From Prosthecodimorpha hirschii (lineage in GTDB: Bacteria > Pseudomonadota > Alphaproteobacteria > Rhizobiales > Ancalomicrobiaceae): a DNA stretch of 64,000 nt. The stretch is taken from assembly GCF_001305515.1 (NCBI RefSeq), contig NZ_LJYW01000001.1, positions 2,097,387 to 2,161,386 of the forward strand. Direction: 5' to 3'. Position 1 is the first letter of the stretch, and the number at the start of each line of letters is the position of its first letter. The notes below the pieces were generated by a model. It saw nothing but the letters and a program-made list of their open reading frames with translations, did no database searches and was not told the origin of the DNA. A program made the translations under genes and the position numbers. Shown here piece by piece: positions 47,077-58,576 of this stretch.

Positions 47077-47679
47077 TCAGATGCTGCGCCAGAACTGCGG
47101 ATTGGCCCCGGACTGCATCGAAAGCCAGCGGATGTCGGTCTGCCGCCACGGCCGGATGTCGTCGGTGCGGTTGTCGAGGACGTAGTCACCCTTGTCGGTC
47201 CTGGCGATCAGCACCGCGTGGCCTTCGCCGCTGGGCAGGCGTCCGATCGCCAGGCGCAGCGCCGAAGCCGGCCAGCCGGCCGCGATCAGGCGGTGACGCT
47301 TGGTGATGGCGAAGTCCTCGCAATCGCCGGCCCTGGGCTCCAGGCTCCACTGGTCGATCACGCCGGGGCCGGATCGGTCGTTGAGCGGGATGATCGCCCG
47401 GTTGACGGCCGTGTTGATCGTCCGAAGCGCGGCGAAGCGGCCGCCGGTCATCGAGACCCGCGTCACATGGACCAGGCTCGGCTTGCGGCACTCGGCCGGG
47501 CGGGCCTGACAGAACATCACGTGCCCCATCGGGCTGACCGACCAGCCACCTTCCCGGATCAGGCCGGCCCGGACCTTCTTGAAGTGGGTCCCGGTGCCCG
47601 CAAGGTTGAGCGCCTGGACGGTCCCGGACATTGCCCAAATGGCGGTGGCGGCAGCAATGAGAACTTTGGCCTTGCGCAT
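47077..47679 (-). CDS. Bacterial transglutaminase-like cysteine proteinase (BTLCP)
   Basis: The 200-residue protein has a signal peptide (AKVLIAAATAIWAMSGTVQA). The catalytic Cys is in EPRAGDCEDFAITKRHRL, the His in GEGHAVLIARTDKGDY and the Asp in VLDNRTDDIRPW. This matches peptidase family C93 (PF06035), of which LapG is a distant relative. Some members cleave surface adhesins in a c-di-GMP-dependent way, but no LapD partner lies nearby. The start at 47679 is preceded by an AT-rich promoter region. Confidence 0.88.
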   Translation of the reverse strand: MRKAKVLIAAATAIWAMSGTVQALNLAGTGTHFKKVRAGLIREGGWSVSPMGHVMFCQARPAECRKPSLVHVTRVSMTGGRFAALRTINTAVNRAIIPLNDRSGPGVIDQWSLEPRAGDCEDFAITKRHRLIAAGWPASALRLAIGRLPSGEGHAVLIARTDKGDYVLDNRTDDIRPWRQTDIRWLSMQSGANPQFWRSI

Positions 47680-48099
47680 CGTCGAAATTTCCCGCTTCGA
47701 TGCGCGGAGGTTTATCTACAGTATTCATCGAATTCAATATTAATGAAATTTCGGAAATCGATGAGTTAATTACAAATCGAACACATTTAACGACGATCTG
47801 CGAGGAAAGTGTGTAATGCTTTCTGTTCGCTCCGGCTCTCTTCATTTCCATGTCTTGTGTTAAGAAGAAACATTCCAGAACGACTGACTACAATTTCCGC
47901 ACGGCTATTTTTCGGGCACGACAGATGCGGACGGCCGGAGCCGCACCGGAGGCGCGCGGAGGCGCCGAAACCGGCAAGCCCGTCCGGCATCCCCGTCCGG
48001 CGGGCGCCGGCACGCAGCCGCCAGCCGGCAGGCAGCCGCCGGCCGGGCCTCTCGGCTCGATGATGGGAGATCGGACGCCGACCGCTCAGGTAGCCGGCG
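47680..48099. other. AT-rich intergenic region upstream of the BTLCP gene
   Basis: About 47690-47930 has markedly lower GC than the rest of the window (runs such as AATTCAATATTAATGAAATT). It contains an imperfect inverted repeat of ACACATTT with AAAGTGTGT at about 47780-47815. It probably holds the BTLCP promoter and perhaps a small RNA or a curved-DNA binding site. No open frame looks like protein. From 47930 to the end of guaD at 48100 the sequence returns to high GC with no recognisable gene. Confidence 0.5.
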
Positions 48100-49401
48100 T
48101 CAGCCGGCGCGGGCGAAGCGCTTGCGGCCGGCCACCCAGGTGCCGGCCACGGCGCGGTCGTCGCCGAGCACCGCAAGGGCGAAGAGACGATCCTCGACAC
48201 TTTCGGAGAGATCGTCGCGGGCGGCCAGCACCGGCGTCGCGCGCGGGTCGAGCAGGACGATATCGGCCCACTTGCCGGCCTCCAGGCTGCCGATCTCGGC
48301 ATCGAGATGCAGCAGGCGGGCATTGGCCAGCGTGGCCAGATAGAAGGCGCGCGCGCCGGCAAGGTGGCGGCCGGCCAGCATGGCGACCTTGCAGGCCTCG
48401 CCCATGGTGGTCAGCATCGAATAGCTGGTGCCGCCGCCGACATCGGTCGCGAGTCCGAAGCCGACCGGGCGCGCGGCGGCGCCGACATGGCCGAGATCGA
48501 ACAGGCCGGAGCCCAGGAAGGTGTTCGAGGTCGGGCAATGCACCAAGGCCGAGCCGGTCGCCGACAGGCGCCGGCACTCGTCGTCGGACAGGTGAATGCC
48601 ATGGGCGAACAGGCAGGTCGGGCCGACCAGACCGAAGCGCTCGTAGACCGCCGTATAGTCGCGATCGTTCGGGAACAGGGCGCGGACGGTCTCGATCTCG
48701 CGCCGGCTCTCCGACAGGTGCGTCTGCATCAGGCAGTCGGGATGGGCCTTGAGGAGCGCGCCGGAGGCTTCGAGCTGCGCCTCCGTCGACGTGATGGCGA
48801 AGCGCGGGCTGATCGCGTAGCGCAGGCGGCCGCGGCCGTGCCAGCGCGCGATCAGGTCCTCGGTGTCGCGCGCGCCGCTCTCGGCATCGTCCAGCACGAC
48901 CGGCGGCGCGTTGCGGTCCATCATGGTCTTGCCGGTCGCCAGCGCCATGCCGCGCCGCTCTGCCGCTTCGAACAGTGCCTCGGCGGCGCCCTTGTGGACC
49001 GACGAGAAGGCGAGCGCCGCGGTGGTGCCGTTCGAGACCAGGCGGTCGAGGAAGATCTCCGCGGCGACCTCGGCATGGCTGCGGTCGGCGAAGCGGCCCT
49101 CCTCCGGGAAGGTGAAGCGCGACAGCCAGTCGAGCAGGTCGCGGCCGGGGGCGGCCAGCATCCGGTATTGCGGAAAATGGATATGCGCGTCGATGAAGCC
49201 GGGGGCGAGGATCATCTCGCCGAAATCCTCGCGCGCCGTGATGGCGAGGCCGGGCGGCAGTTCGGCGAGCGGACCGGCCCAGGCGATGCGGCCGTCGTCG
49301 CCGATCGCGATGGCGCCGTGCTCCTCCCAGCGCAGCGCGCCGCTGCCGTCGATCTCGGGATCGCCGGTGAAGGACAGGGTGCGGCCGGTGAGGAGCTTCA
49401 T
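48100..49401 (-). CDS. guaD: Guanine deaminase
   Basis: GuaD hydrolyses guanine to xanthine. The 433-residue amidohydrolase has the metal motif GFIDAHIHFPQYRMLAAPG, the ligands in MQTHLSESRREIETV and CLFAHGIHLSDDE, the substrate motif HCPTSNTFLGSGLFDLG and the last Asp in LATDVGGGTSYSM. It is the last gene of the puuD-uraD-allantoate amidohydrolase-guaD operon, 11 bp after the previous gene. Its xanthine product feeds xanthine dehydrogenase. Confidence 0.94.
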   Translation of the reverse strand: MKLLTGRTLSFTGDPEIDGSGALRWEEHGAIAIGDDGRIAWAGPLAELPPGLAITAREDFGEMILAPGFIDAHIHFPQYRMLAAPGRDLLDWLSRFTFPEEGRFADRSHAEVAAEIFLDRLVSNGTTAALAFSSVHKGAAEALFEAAERRGMALATGKTMMDRNAPPVVLDDAESGARDTEDLIARWHGRGRLRYAISPRFAITSTEAQLEASGALLKAHPDCLMQTHLSESRREIETVRALFPNDRDYTAVYERFGLVGPTCLFAHGIHLSDDECRRLSATGSALVHCPTSNTFLGSGLFDLGHVGAAARPVGFGLATDVGGGTSYSMLTTMGEACKVAMLAGRHLAGARAFYLATLANARLLHLDAEIGSLEAGKWADIVLLDPRATPVLAARDDLSESVEDRLFALAVLGDDRAVAGTWVAGRKRFARAG

Positions 49402-49412
49402 GGCACTATCCT

Positions 49413-50678
49413 TCAGGCGGCGTGGCGCGCCGCCATGCCGGCGACGAAGCGGATCATGGCCTCGACCGCCAGACCCAGATCGGTGACGCTGGTGAACTCG
49501 GCCGGGTTGTGGCTGATGCCGCCGCGCGAACGGACGAACAGCATGGCCGACGGGAAGGCGCGCGCCATCGCCATGGCGTCGTGGCCGGCGCCGGAGGGCA
49601 GGCGGCGGGTCGATTCGCCGAGCGAGGCGACCGCCGCGGCGAGCCCGGTCTGCAGGTCCTCGTTCATCGGGCAGGTCGGCACGTCGGCGAAGCGCTCGAA
49701 GCGGATCTTGACGCCGCGGCGCTGGGCGATCTGGTCGGCCTCGTAGCGGATGCGCTCGATGGCGGCCAGACGCGGCGCGTCGGCGCTGGCCCGGATGTCG
49801 AGCGTCGCCTCGACCTCCGACGGGATGACGTTGGTGGCGCCCGGCTTCACGTCGACCCGGCCGATCGTGGCGACCAGGTTGGCGGTGCCCTCGCGCGTCG
49901 CGCGCTCGATGAAGGTGGCGAGTTCCGCCAGCGCCGCGAAGGCGTCCCGACGCAGGCCCATCGGCACGGTGCCGGCATGGCCGGCCTCGCCGGTGATCAG
50001 GATGCGGAAGCGCGACTGGCCGGCGATCGAGGTGACCACGCCGAGCGGCTCGCCCTGATGCTCGAGCACCGGCCCCTGCTCGATATGCAGCTCGACATAG
50101 CCGATCACCGAACCCGGCGGGATGACCGCCTCGCGGATGCGCGCCGGGTCGCCGCCATGGGCGCGGAGCGCGTCGCGCAGCTTGACGCCGTTGCGGTCGG
50201 CCGTGTCCAGCCACTCGCCGCGATAGGTGCCGGAGACCGCGGCGGAGGAGGACAGCGAACTCGGAAAGCGGACGCCCTCCTCGTCGCCGAAGGCCAGGAC
50301 CTCCAGTCCGAACGGCAGCGCGATGCCGCGCGCGCGCAGCTCCTCGACCACCATCAGCCCGGCGACGACGCCGAGATTGCCGTCATATTTGCCGGCATCG
50401 ATGACCGTATCGATATGCGAGCCGATCAGAAGGCGCCGGTTGGCCTGCGGACCCGGGGCCGCAGGGGCCAGGAAGCCGCGCACGGTGCCGATCGCGTCTT
50501 CCGTCACGTCGAGACCGCGGTCGCGCATCCAGTCGGCGACCTGATCGGCCGCGCGCCGGTGGGCGGGCGAGAGATAGAGCCGCGTGATGCGGCCGGGCTC
50601 GTCGGTGATCGCGGCCAGACGGTCGAGCAGGTCGAGCGTCCGGGTTCCGAGATCGTGGATCATCATCATGTCGGCCAT
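49413..50678 (-). CDS. Allantoate amidohydrolase-type M20 family hydrolase
   Basis: The 421-residue M20 enzyme has metal motifs IGSHIDTVIDAGKYDGNLGV, AFGDEEGVRFPSS and VELHIEQGPVLE, and the C-terminal His in MPSGAGHDAMAMA. The family covers allantoate amidohydrolases, ureidoglycolate-type enzymes and N-carbamoyl-amino-acid hydrolases. Because it lies between uraD and guaD, allantoate is the most likely substrate. The start at 50678 leaves 19 bp to uraD. Confidence 0.88.
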   Translation of the reverse strand: MADMMMIHDLGTRTLDLLDRLAAITDEPGRITRLYLSPAHRRAADQVADWMRDRGLDVTEDAIGTVRGFLAPAAPGPQANRRLLIGSHIDTVIDAGKYDGNLGVVAGLMVVEELRARGIALPFGLEVLAFGDEEGVRFPSSLSSSAAVSGTYRGEWLDTADRNGVKLRDALRAHGGDPARIREAVIPPGSVIGYVELHIEQGPVLEHQGEPLGVVTSIAGQSRFRILITGEAGHAGTVPMGLRRDAFAALAELATFIERATREGTANLVATIGRVDVKPGATNVIPSEVEATLDIRASADAPRLAAIERIRYEADQIAQRRGVKIRFERFADVPTCPMNEDLQTGLAAAVASLGESTRRLPSGAGHDAMAMARAFPSAMLFVRSRGGISHNPAEFTSVTDLGLAVEAMIRFVAGMAARHAA

Positions 50679-50697
50679 GGCGGGCTCTTCGAAGGGC

Positions 50698-51210
50698 TCA
50701 ATCGGGCGAGACCCGATCCTCGATGCGGAAGCGGAAGATTCGGGCGATCTGTCCGAGCGCGTTCTCGAATTCCACCGCCGGCGCATTGCCGACGCGCTCG
50801 GCGAAGGATTCGAGGATGCGGTGCTTGGTGGCGCCCTTGACGGCCAGGATGAAGGGGAAGCCGAAGCGGGCGCGGTAGCGATCGTTCAAATCGGTGAACC
50901 GTGCATATTCCTCGTCCGTCAGCGTGTCGAGGCCGGCGCCGGCCTGCTCCTTCACCGAATCCGCCGCCATGCTGCCGGCCCGCGCGGCCCGGCCGGCGAG
51001 ATCGGGATGGGCGTTGACCAGCTTCAGCTGCAGGCTGCGCGGCGCCGTGCGCACGGCTTGCGCGAAGGCCAGCACCATCGCCTCGCGCGAGGCGAACGGG
51101 CGCAGCGCACCGGCCGCCTCCGCCACCCAGGGCGAATGTTCGGCCACGTCGCCGAAGCGATCGACGAAGCTGTCGATCGGCAGGACGTTCACGTCGGAAA
51201 GGCTGATCAC
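50698..51210 (-). CDS. uraD: OHCU decarboxylase
   Basis: UraD converts 2-oxo-4-hydroxy-4-carboxy-5-ureidoimidazoline to (S)-allantoin, the last step of urate breakdown to allantoin. The 170-residue helical protein carries LQLKLVNAHPDLAGRAARAG (catalytic His in HPDL) and RYRARFGFPFILAVKGATK, the family signature. It works directly after hydroxyisourate hydrolase (UraH, 63.3 kb). It starts 13 bp after puuD ends. Confidence 0.94.
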   Translation of the reverse strand: MISLSDVNVLPIDSFVDRFGDVAEHSPWVAEAAGALRPFASREAMVLAFAQAVRTAPRSLQLKLVNAHPDLAGRAARAGSMAADSVKEQAGAGLDTLTDEEYARFTDLNDRYRARFGFPFILAVKGATKHRILESFAERVGNAPAVEFENALGQIARIFRFRIEDRVSPD

Positions 51211-51223
51211 CGGATCGCGGCCC

Positions 51224-52405
51224 TCACTGGCGGGCGACCCAGGCGCCGAGCGTGCGGCGCTCGTCGTCGGTCATCCCGGTCTCGTTGCCCAGCGGCATCA
51301 CATCGGACTTCACGGCCTGCTGGTCGATCAGCACCGCATAGCGGCGGATGTCCTCGATCGTCTCCAGCATGACCCCCTTCGGCGGCTCGCCGAAACCCTC
51401 GTGGCGCGGCTTGGCGGCATGGCACATGGTGCAGTGCTTCGCGGTGATCCTGATCACGTCCTGATCGCTCGCCGCAAGCCCCGCCAGCCGCGGATCGGTC
51501 TTCGGCGCGGTCAGCCAGAGCGCCCCGACGAGACCGAGCGCGGCGAGGCCGAGCGCCCAGGCGACCTTGGCGACCGGATCGCCGGCCTCGTGGCGGACCA
51601 TGAAATGCCGGACCATGCCGCCGACAATCAGGATCAACGCCACCACCGCCCAGGCCTGCGGATGGCCGGTCAGCATCGAATAGTGGTTCGAGACCATCAT
51701 CAAGAGGACCGGCAGGGTCAGGTAGGTGTTGTGCACCGAGCGCTGCTTGCCGATGGCGCCGTATTTCGGATCGGGCGCCTCGCCCTTCAGGAGCGCGTCG
51801 ACGATCTTGCGCTGGTTGGGGATGATGATCATGAACACATTGGCGGCCATGATCGTGCCCACGAAGGCACCGACATGGATCAGCGCGCCGCGGCCCGAGA
51901 AGACCTGGCTGAACGCCCAGGAGGCCGCGACGATCATCAGGAACACCGTTGCCGCCAGCAGGGCGGTGTTGCGGCCGATCGGCGACCGGCAGACGGCGTC
52001 ATAGACCGCCCAGCCTGCGGCCAGGCCGGCGACCGAGATCGCGATCGCCTGCCAGGGGGCGAGCGCCATCACCTTGGGGTCGATCAGAAACGCCTTGGCG
52101 TTCCAATAGTATTGCACGATCAGCAGCGCGAAGCCGGACAGGAAGGTGAGATAGGCTTCCCATTTGAACCAGACGAGATCGTCCGGCAGCGCCTTCGGGG
52201 CGACCAGATACTTCTCGACATGATAGAAGCCGCCGCCATGGACCTGCCAGACGGTGCCGTAGACGCCCTCGTTCATGCGCTCGCGTTTCCGAAGCGTCAC
52301 GTCGAGGCCGATATAGTAGAAGGAGGCGCCGATCCAGCCGATGCCGACGACCATGTGGAACCAGCGGGTCAGGAGATTGAGCCAGTCGGCGGCGAAGGCT
52401 TCCAT
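51224..52405 (-). CDS. puuD: Urate hydroxylase PuuD (membrane urate oxidase with cytochrome c domain)
   Basis: The 393-residue protein has about eight membrane helices in the first 320 residues, for example ALLIVQYYWNAKAF and GTIMAANVFMIIIP. A C-terminal cytochrome c domain follows with the heme motif CTMCH in ITAKHCTMCHAAKPRHEGFG. This is the layout of PuuD, which oxidises urate to 5-hydroxyisourate and passes electrons to the respiratory chain. It is the first gene of its operon, so it links uraH (elsewhere in the region) with uraD. Confidence 0.93.
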   Translation of the reverse strand: MEAFAADWLNLLTRWFHMVVGIGWIGASFYYIGLDVTLRKRERMNEGVYGTVWQVHGGGFYHVEKYLVAPKALPDDLVWFKWEAYLTFLSGFALLIVQYYWNAKAFLIDPKVMALAPWQAIAISVAGLAAGWAVYDAVCRSPIGRNTALLAATVFLMIVAASWAFSQVFSGRGALIHVGAFVGTIMAANVFMIIIPNQRKIVDALLKGEAPDPKYGAIGKQRSVHNTYLTLPVLLMMVSNHYSMLTGHPQAWAVVALILIVGGMVRHFMVRHEAGDPVAKVAWALGLAALGLVGALWLTAPKTDPRLAGLAASDQDVIRITAKHCTMCHAAKPRHEGFGEPPKGVMLETIEDIRRYAVLIDQQAVKSDVMPLGNETGMTDDERRTLGAWVARQ

Positions 52406-52839
52406 GGGCGGGTCCGTCCGGGAGGATCGCGGTCCGGCGGATGCCGGCGCGCGTGGGGCCTAGCAAGTTTCGTGCATGGCGCTGCGGCAGGGTGTGCGGG
52501 CGCGGGTCGTTCGGGTGCCGGAGGACCCGGCGGACGGTCGGCGCGGCGCCGGATCGGGACACGGCCGGCCCGCCGGTTCGCCGGACACGTGGCACGTCGG
52601 ACACGCAGCACGCCGGACCGGCGGTCCGCCGATCGGGCGGTTCCGAGGCCGGGGCCGGCGCCCCGGGGTCGGCACGCGCTGCGGGCCGGGCGGGCCGACA
52701 TCCCCCAGCGCGAAAGGTGCCGCAGATCGGTCCGGGCGACCCTCGATCGCCCGTCCGGAGCGGATACCCGCATCCCGTCGCGGTTCCGGGCATCGGCAGG
52801 CATCGGCGGGCGTGCGGACGCCCGCCGATCCGGTCGGCC
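52406..52839. other. Intergenic region between the BMP-type binding protein and puuD
   Basis: This 434-bp gap must hold the puuD promoter (the stretch near 52460-52485 is the least GC-rich) and any terminator of the transporter operon. A 16-bp unit starting CGGACACG is repeated in tandem at 52582-52613, next to further short palindromes of CCGG and GGCGG type. No protein-like frame is present. Confidence 0.55.
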
Positions 52840-53919
52840 TTACTGCGGCAGCTTGTCGTCGATGCCCTTGACGTACCAGTTCATGCTCAGGATGGCCGGA
52901 TCGTCGAGTTCCTTGCCGGCCGGGATGACCTGGCTGCCGTCCTGCTTGAAGATCGGGCCGGCGAAGGGCTTCAGCGTGCCGGCGGTGATCTTGGCCATGG
53001 TGCCCTCGGCGAGCGCCTTCACGTCGGCCGGGACGTTCTGGATCGGCGGCAGCACGACCATGCCTTCCTTCATGCCGTCCCAGGTGTCGGTCGACTTCCA
53101 GGTGCCGTCGAGCACGGCCTTGACGCGCGAGATGTAGTAGGGATCCCAGTCGTCCGTGATGGCGGTGATCTGGGCCTTCGGAGCGAACTTGGCCATGTCG
53201 GAGGACTGGCCGAAGCCGAGGATGCCCTTTTCCTGGGCGACCTGCAGCGGCGCGGTCGAATCCGTGTGCTGGACCAGGATGTCGGCGCCCTGGCTGACCA
53301 GAACCTTGGCCGCATCGGCTTCCTTGCCCGGATCGTACCAGCTGTTCACCCAGACGATCTTGACCTTGATGTTCGGGTTGACCGACTGCGCGCCGAGCAT
53401 GAAGGCGTTGATGCCGGAGACGACTTCCGGGATCGGGAAGGAGACGATGTAGCCGACCGTGTTGGTCTTGCTCATCTTGCCGGCGATCTGGCCGATCACG
53501 TAGCGGCCCTCGTAGAAGCGCGCCGAGAACGTCGCGACGTTCTTCTCGCGCTTGAAGCCGGTGGCATGCTCGAAATAGATGTTCGGATACTTCTTCGCCA
53601 CCTTGATGGTCGGATCCATGAAGCCGAACGAGGTGGTGAAGATGATCTTGTTGCCGTCGCGGGCGAGGCGCTCGATGGCGCGCTCGGCGTCGGGACCTTC
53701 CTGGACGTTCTCGACATAGGTCGTCTGGACCTTGTCGCCGAGCGCCTTCTCGACCGCCTTGCGGCCGAGGTCGTGCTGGTAGGAATAGCCGAAGTCGCCG
53801 ACCGGGCCGACATAGACCCAGGCCGCCTTCAGCTTCTCGGCCGCCTTCGCGGCACCGGCCGCCAGTCCACCCGCCAGGCCGAGCCCGAGCGCGGCGGCGA
53901 TCGCCACAAACCTCTTCAT
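52840..53919 (-). CDS. BMP-family (BmpA/PnrA) ABC transporter binding protein
   Basis: The 359-residue periplasmic protein has a signal peptide (KRFVAIAAALGLGLAGGLAA). The BMP-family core is AAWVYVGPVGDFGYSYQHDL, FTTSFGFMDPTIKVAKKYPN, then GYIVSFPIPEVVSGINAFML. BmpA/PnrA proteins bind purine nucleosides, and relatives elsewhere bind nucleobases. It is the last gene of the uraH-xdh-transporter operon. The import of purines or their breakdown intermediates is therefore likely. Confidence 0.9.
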   Translation of the reverse strand: MKRFVAIAAALGLGLAGGLAAGAAKAAEKLKAAWVYVGPVGDFGYSYQHDLGRKAVEKALGDKVQTTYVENVQEGPDAERAIERLARDGNKIIFTTSFGFMDPTIKVAKKYPNIYFEHATGFKREKNVATFSARFYEGRYVIGQIAGKMSKTNTVGYIVSFPIPEVVSGINAFMLGAQSVNPNIKVKIVWVNSWYDPGKEADAAKVLVSQGADILVQHTDSTAPLQVAQEKGILGFGQSSDMAKFAPKAQITAITDDWDPYYISRVKAVLDGTWKSTDTWDGMKEGMVVLPPIQNVPADVKALAEGTMAKITAGTLKPFAGPIFKQDGSQVIPAGKELDDPAILSMNWYVKGIDDKLPQ

Positions 53920-54078
53920 CCGAGTACCTCCGTAACCCTCGCGGCCCCTCTCTTTCGTATCAGGCCTCCGCGCCGGGCCGCAGCCGCGGGGCCTTCTGAC
54001 CGTAACCCGGCTAGAGGTTCGATCGAGACGGATGGTACCCAACCGTCTCGTGAATCCGAACCACGAACGCTTCGACCG

Positions 54079-54993
54079 CTAGCGGTCGGGCACGAAGCTC
54101 TGACCGAGGCAGGCGGGCGTGTTGGCGCGCATGACCAGCCGGTTCTTCGAGATGATCACAAGCGCCAGGATGGTGACCAGATAGGGCAGCGACGACAGGA
54201 ACTGGGCCGGAATGCCGAGCCCCATGCCCTGCGCGGCGAAGCCCAGGATGGTCACCGTGGCGAACAGATAGGCACCGACCATCGCGCGCCAGGGCAGCCA
54301 GGAGGCGAACACGACCAGCGCCAGCGCGATCCAGCCGCGCCCGGCGGTCATGTTCTCGACCCATTGCGGCGTGTAGGCGAGCGACAGGTAGCCGCCGCCG
54401 AGCCCGGAGGCCGCGCCGCCGAACAGGATCGCCCCGTAGCGCACCGCGATCACCCGGTAGCCGAGCGCATGGGCCGAGCCGTGATTGTCGCCGACCGCGC
54501 GCAGCACCAGCCCGATCCGGGTGCGGAACAGGACATGGCCGACGACCAGCACCAGCACGACCGAGAAATAGACCAGGATGTCCTGCCCGAACAGGATCTT
54601 GCCGACATAGGGCAGGTCGGTCAGGCCCGGGATGTCGAGCTTCTGCAGGCGCACGCCCGGCTGGCCGACGAAGCGCTCGCCGGCCAGCCCCGAAAGGCCG
54701 ATGCCGAACAGCGTCAGGGCGAGGCCGGTGGCGACCTGGTTGGTGACCAGCGTCTGGGTCAGCACCGCGAACAGGAGCGCAAGCGCCATGCCGGCGAGCG
54801 CCGCCGCGACGACGCCGAGGAGCGCCGATCCGGTCATCAGCGCGACGCCGAAGCCGGCGACCGCCCCCATCACCATCATGCCCTCGACGCCGAGATTGAG
54901 CACGCCGGACCGTTCGGTGACCAGTTCGCCGATCGCCGCCAGCAGGAGCGGCGTCGCGGCCGTGATGATGGTCAGGATGGTGGCCTCAAGCAT
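54079..54993 (-). CDS. ABC transporter permease, nucleoside/BMP type (second)
   Basis: The 304-residue membrane protein begins [20 protein letters not shown] and contains RSGVLNLGVEGMMVMGAVAG, the conserved coupling region of branched-chain/nucleoside-type permeases. About eight to nine helices are visible. It overlaps the first permease gene by 8 bases and precedes the binding-protein gene by 159 bp. Together with its partner it forms the channel. Confidence 0.92.
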   Translation of the reverse strand: MLEATILTIITAATPLLLAAIGELVTERSGVLNLGVEGMMVMGAVAGFGVALMTGSALLGVVAAALAGMALALLFAVLTQTLVTNQVATGLALTLFGIGLSGLAGERFVGQPGVRLQKLDIPGLTDLPYVGKILFGQDILVYFSVVLVLVVGHVLFRTRIGLVLRAVGDNHGSAHALGYRVIAVRYGAILFGGAASGLGGGYLSLAYTPQWVENMTAGRGWIALALVVFASWLPWRAMVGAYLFATVTILGFAAQGMGLGIPAQFLSSLPYLVTILALVIISKNRLVMRANTPACLGQSFVPDR

Positions 54994-56060
54994 GCGCGCG
55001 CGCCTCCGCCGGAGCCCGGCCGACCAGACGGATCCGATAGAGGATCAGCGTGTCGCAGGCGAGGATGTAGAAGAGCAGGATGCCCTGGAAGACCCGGGCG
55101 GTCTTGTCGGAGATGCCGAGCCCGACCTGCGCGGCCTCGCCGCCCAGATAGCTGACCGCCAGCACGATGCCGGCGAAGATCACGCCGATCGGATTGAGCC
55201 GGCCCAGGAAGGCGACGATGATCGCCGTGAAGCCGTAGCCGGGCGAGATGTTCGGCTGCAGCTGGCCGATCGTCGAGGCGACCTCCATGATGCCGGCGAG
55301 ACCGGCGAGGCCGCCGGAGAGCAGGAAGGCGAACACCACCATCCGCTCCGACGAGAAGCCCGCGAAGCGGCCGGCGCGCGGCGCCTGGCCGAGCACGCGG
55401 ACCTCGAAACCCTTCAGCGTGCGGCTCATCAGGACGGCGAGCAGGACCGCGATCACGAGCGCGATGGCGGTGCCGAGATTGACGCGGCCGTCGCCGATCA
55501 CCGGCATGGTCTGCCAGCCGTCGAAACCGACCGATTTCGGGAAGTTGAACCCCTTCGGATCGCGCCAGATGCCGCGCACCAGCCAGTCGAGCAGGAGTTG
55601 CGAGACATAGACCAGCATCAGGCTGGTCAGGATCTCGTTGGCGCCGAAGCGGACCTTGAGCAGGGCCGGGATCGCGCCCCAGACCATGCCGCCGATCGTG
55701 CCCAGCACCAGCATGGCGACCAGCGTCGAGGGGTCGTTCCAGCCGTTGAGGAGGATCGGCACCGCCGCACCGAAGATCGCCCCCATGGTGAACTGCCCCT
55801 CCGCGCCGATATTCCAGACATTGGCGCGGTAGGCGATCGACAGGCCGACGCCGATCAGCACGAGGGGCGTCGCCTTGACGATCAGTTCCTCGATCGACCA
55901 AAGCGAGGTGAACGGCTCGATGAAGAAGACGTAGAGGCCCTTCAGCGGATTGATGCCGGCCAGCGCGAAGATCAGCCCGCCGGTGACGACCGTCAACGCC
56001 ACGGCGATCAGCGGCGAGGCCCAGGCGAAGATCTCGGCGCGCTCCGGCCGTTTCTCCAGT

Positions 56061-56071
<11 letters not shown>
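54986..56071 (-). CDS. ABC transporter permease, nucleoside/BMP type (first)
   Basis: The 361-residue permease begins [20 protein letters not shown] and has about nine helices. The signature [20 protein letters not shown] is the counterpart of the second permease's coupling loop, and the later [20 protein letters not shown] is typical. It overlaps both neighbours: 11 bases with the ATPase gene and 8 with the second permease gene. The overlaps point to one translationally coupled unit. Confidence 0.92.
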
Positions 56072-57667
<1,596 letters not shown>

Positions 57668-57671
<4 letters not shown>

Positions 57672-58576
57672 GACGCCCGTCCTCCCCCGACACTGGCCAG
57701 AAGCGGCTCCGAGCGCCGCTCTCCGACCGCCTTCAGCCGCTCGTCGGCCACGATCAGTTCAACCGCCGTCGCCGCCGCGATCACCGCCGGCAGCTTGGAT
57801 TTCGGCCCGGTGGCGCCGATCGGGCAGATCAGCCGGGCGATGGCGGCCGGTCCATGGCCGACCTCGCGCAGCCGATTCTCGAATCGCGCCCGCTTGGTGG
57901 CCGATCCGATCACGCCGACATGGGGGAAGCGAGTCCCATGAAGGGCGGCATCCACGATGGCGAGATCGAGCGCATGGTCGTGCGTCATGACCAGCACGAA
58001 GGCGCCGTCGGCGACCTGATCGAGCACCGCGACCGGATCGGCCGGACGCACCAGCGTCACGTTGCCGGGCACGGCCCCCGGAAAGGCGTCCGGCCGCGGG
58101 TCGACCCAGACGACCCGGAACGGCAAGGGCGCCAGGGCCAGCACCAGCGCCCGCCCGACATGGCCGGCCCCGAACAGAACCAGATCCCGCCGCGCCTCGC
58201 CGAAGGTCTCGACGACCCGGTCGCCCTCGATCGCCGCCGCCGGATGCTCGCCCTCGACCACCATCCGCGCGAGCCCGTCGGCACCGATCCGCCCGACCGT
58301 CGCGAACGGCCCCGCCGCCTCGCGCGCGGCGAAGTCCCGGACCCGCGCCAGATCACCCGCCGCGAACAGCTCCACCGCCACCCGCACATGCCCCCCGCAG
58401 CACTGCCCCAGCTGCGGCCCGAGCGCAAAGGACAGGATCCGAAACCGCGCGCTCCCCTGCCCCGCCGCACCACCCGCCGACCCCTCGGTTTGTCCCCCTT
58501 CAAGATCGAACCCACCGGCTCCTTCCCCTTCTCCCCCCCTGGGGGGAGAAGGGAAGACGCAGAACGATCGCTCCAT
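57668..58576 (-). pseudogene. xdhC: XdhC, C-terminal part (separated from its N terminus by the inserted element)
   Basis: XdhC matures xanthine dehydrogenase by delivering sulfurated molybdenum cofactor. This frame keeps the second half of the protein: the end of the first domain with LGPQLGQCCGGHVRVAVE, then the Rossmann-like domain with LVLFGAGHVGRALVLALAP, and VLVMTHDHALDLAIVDAAL. Genuine XdhC sequence begins near residue 40 (SARFRILSFALGP). The first 40 residues come from the repeat element. The ATG at 58576 (preceded closely by AGAGGA) might allow it to be made as a separate polypeptide. It is in a different frame from the N-terminal part. Confidence 0.85.

Noticed and set aside
47809-48063. 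Small open frame in the AT-rich island
   Set aside because: No ribosome-binding site, an abrupt change from AT-rich to GC-rich codons, and no protein-like features.
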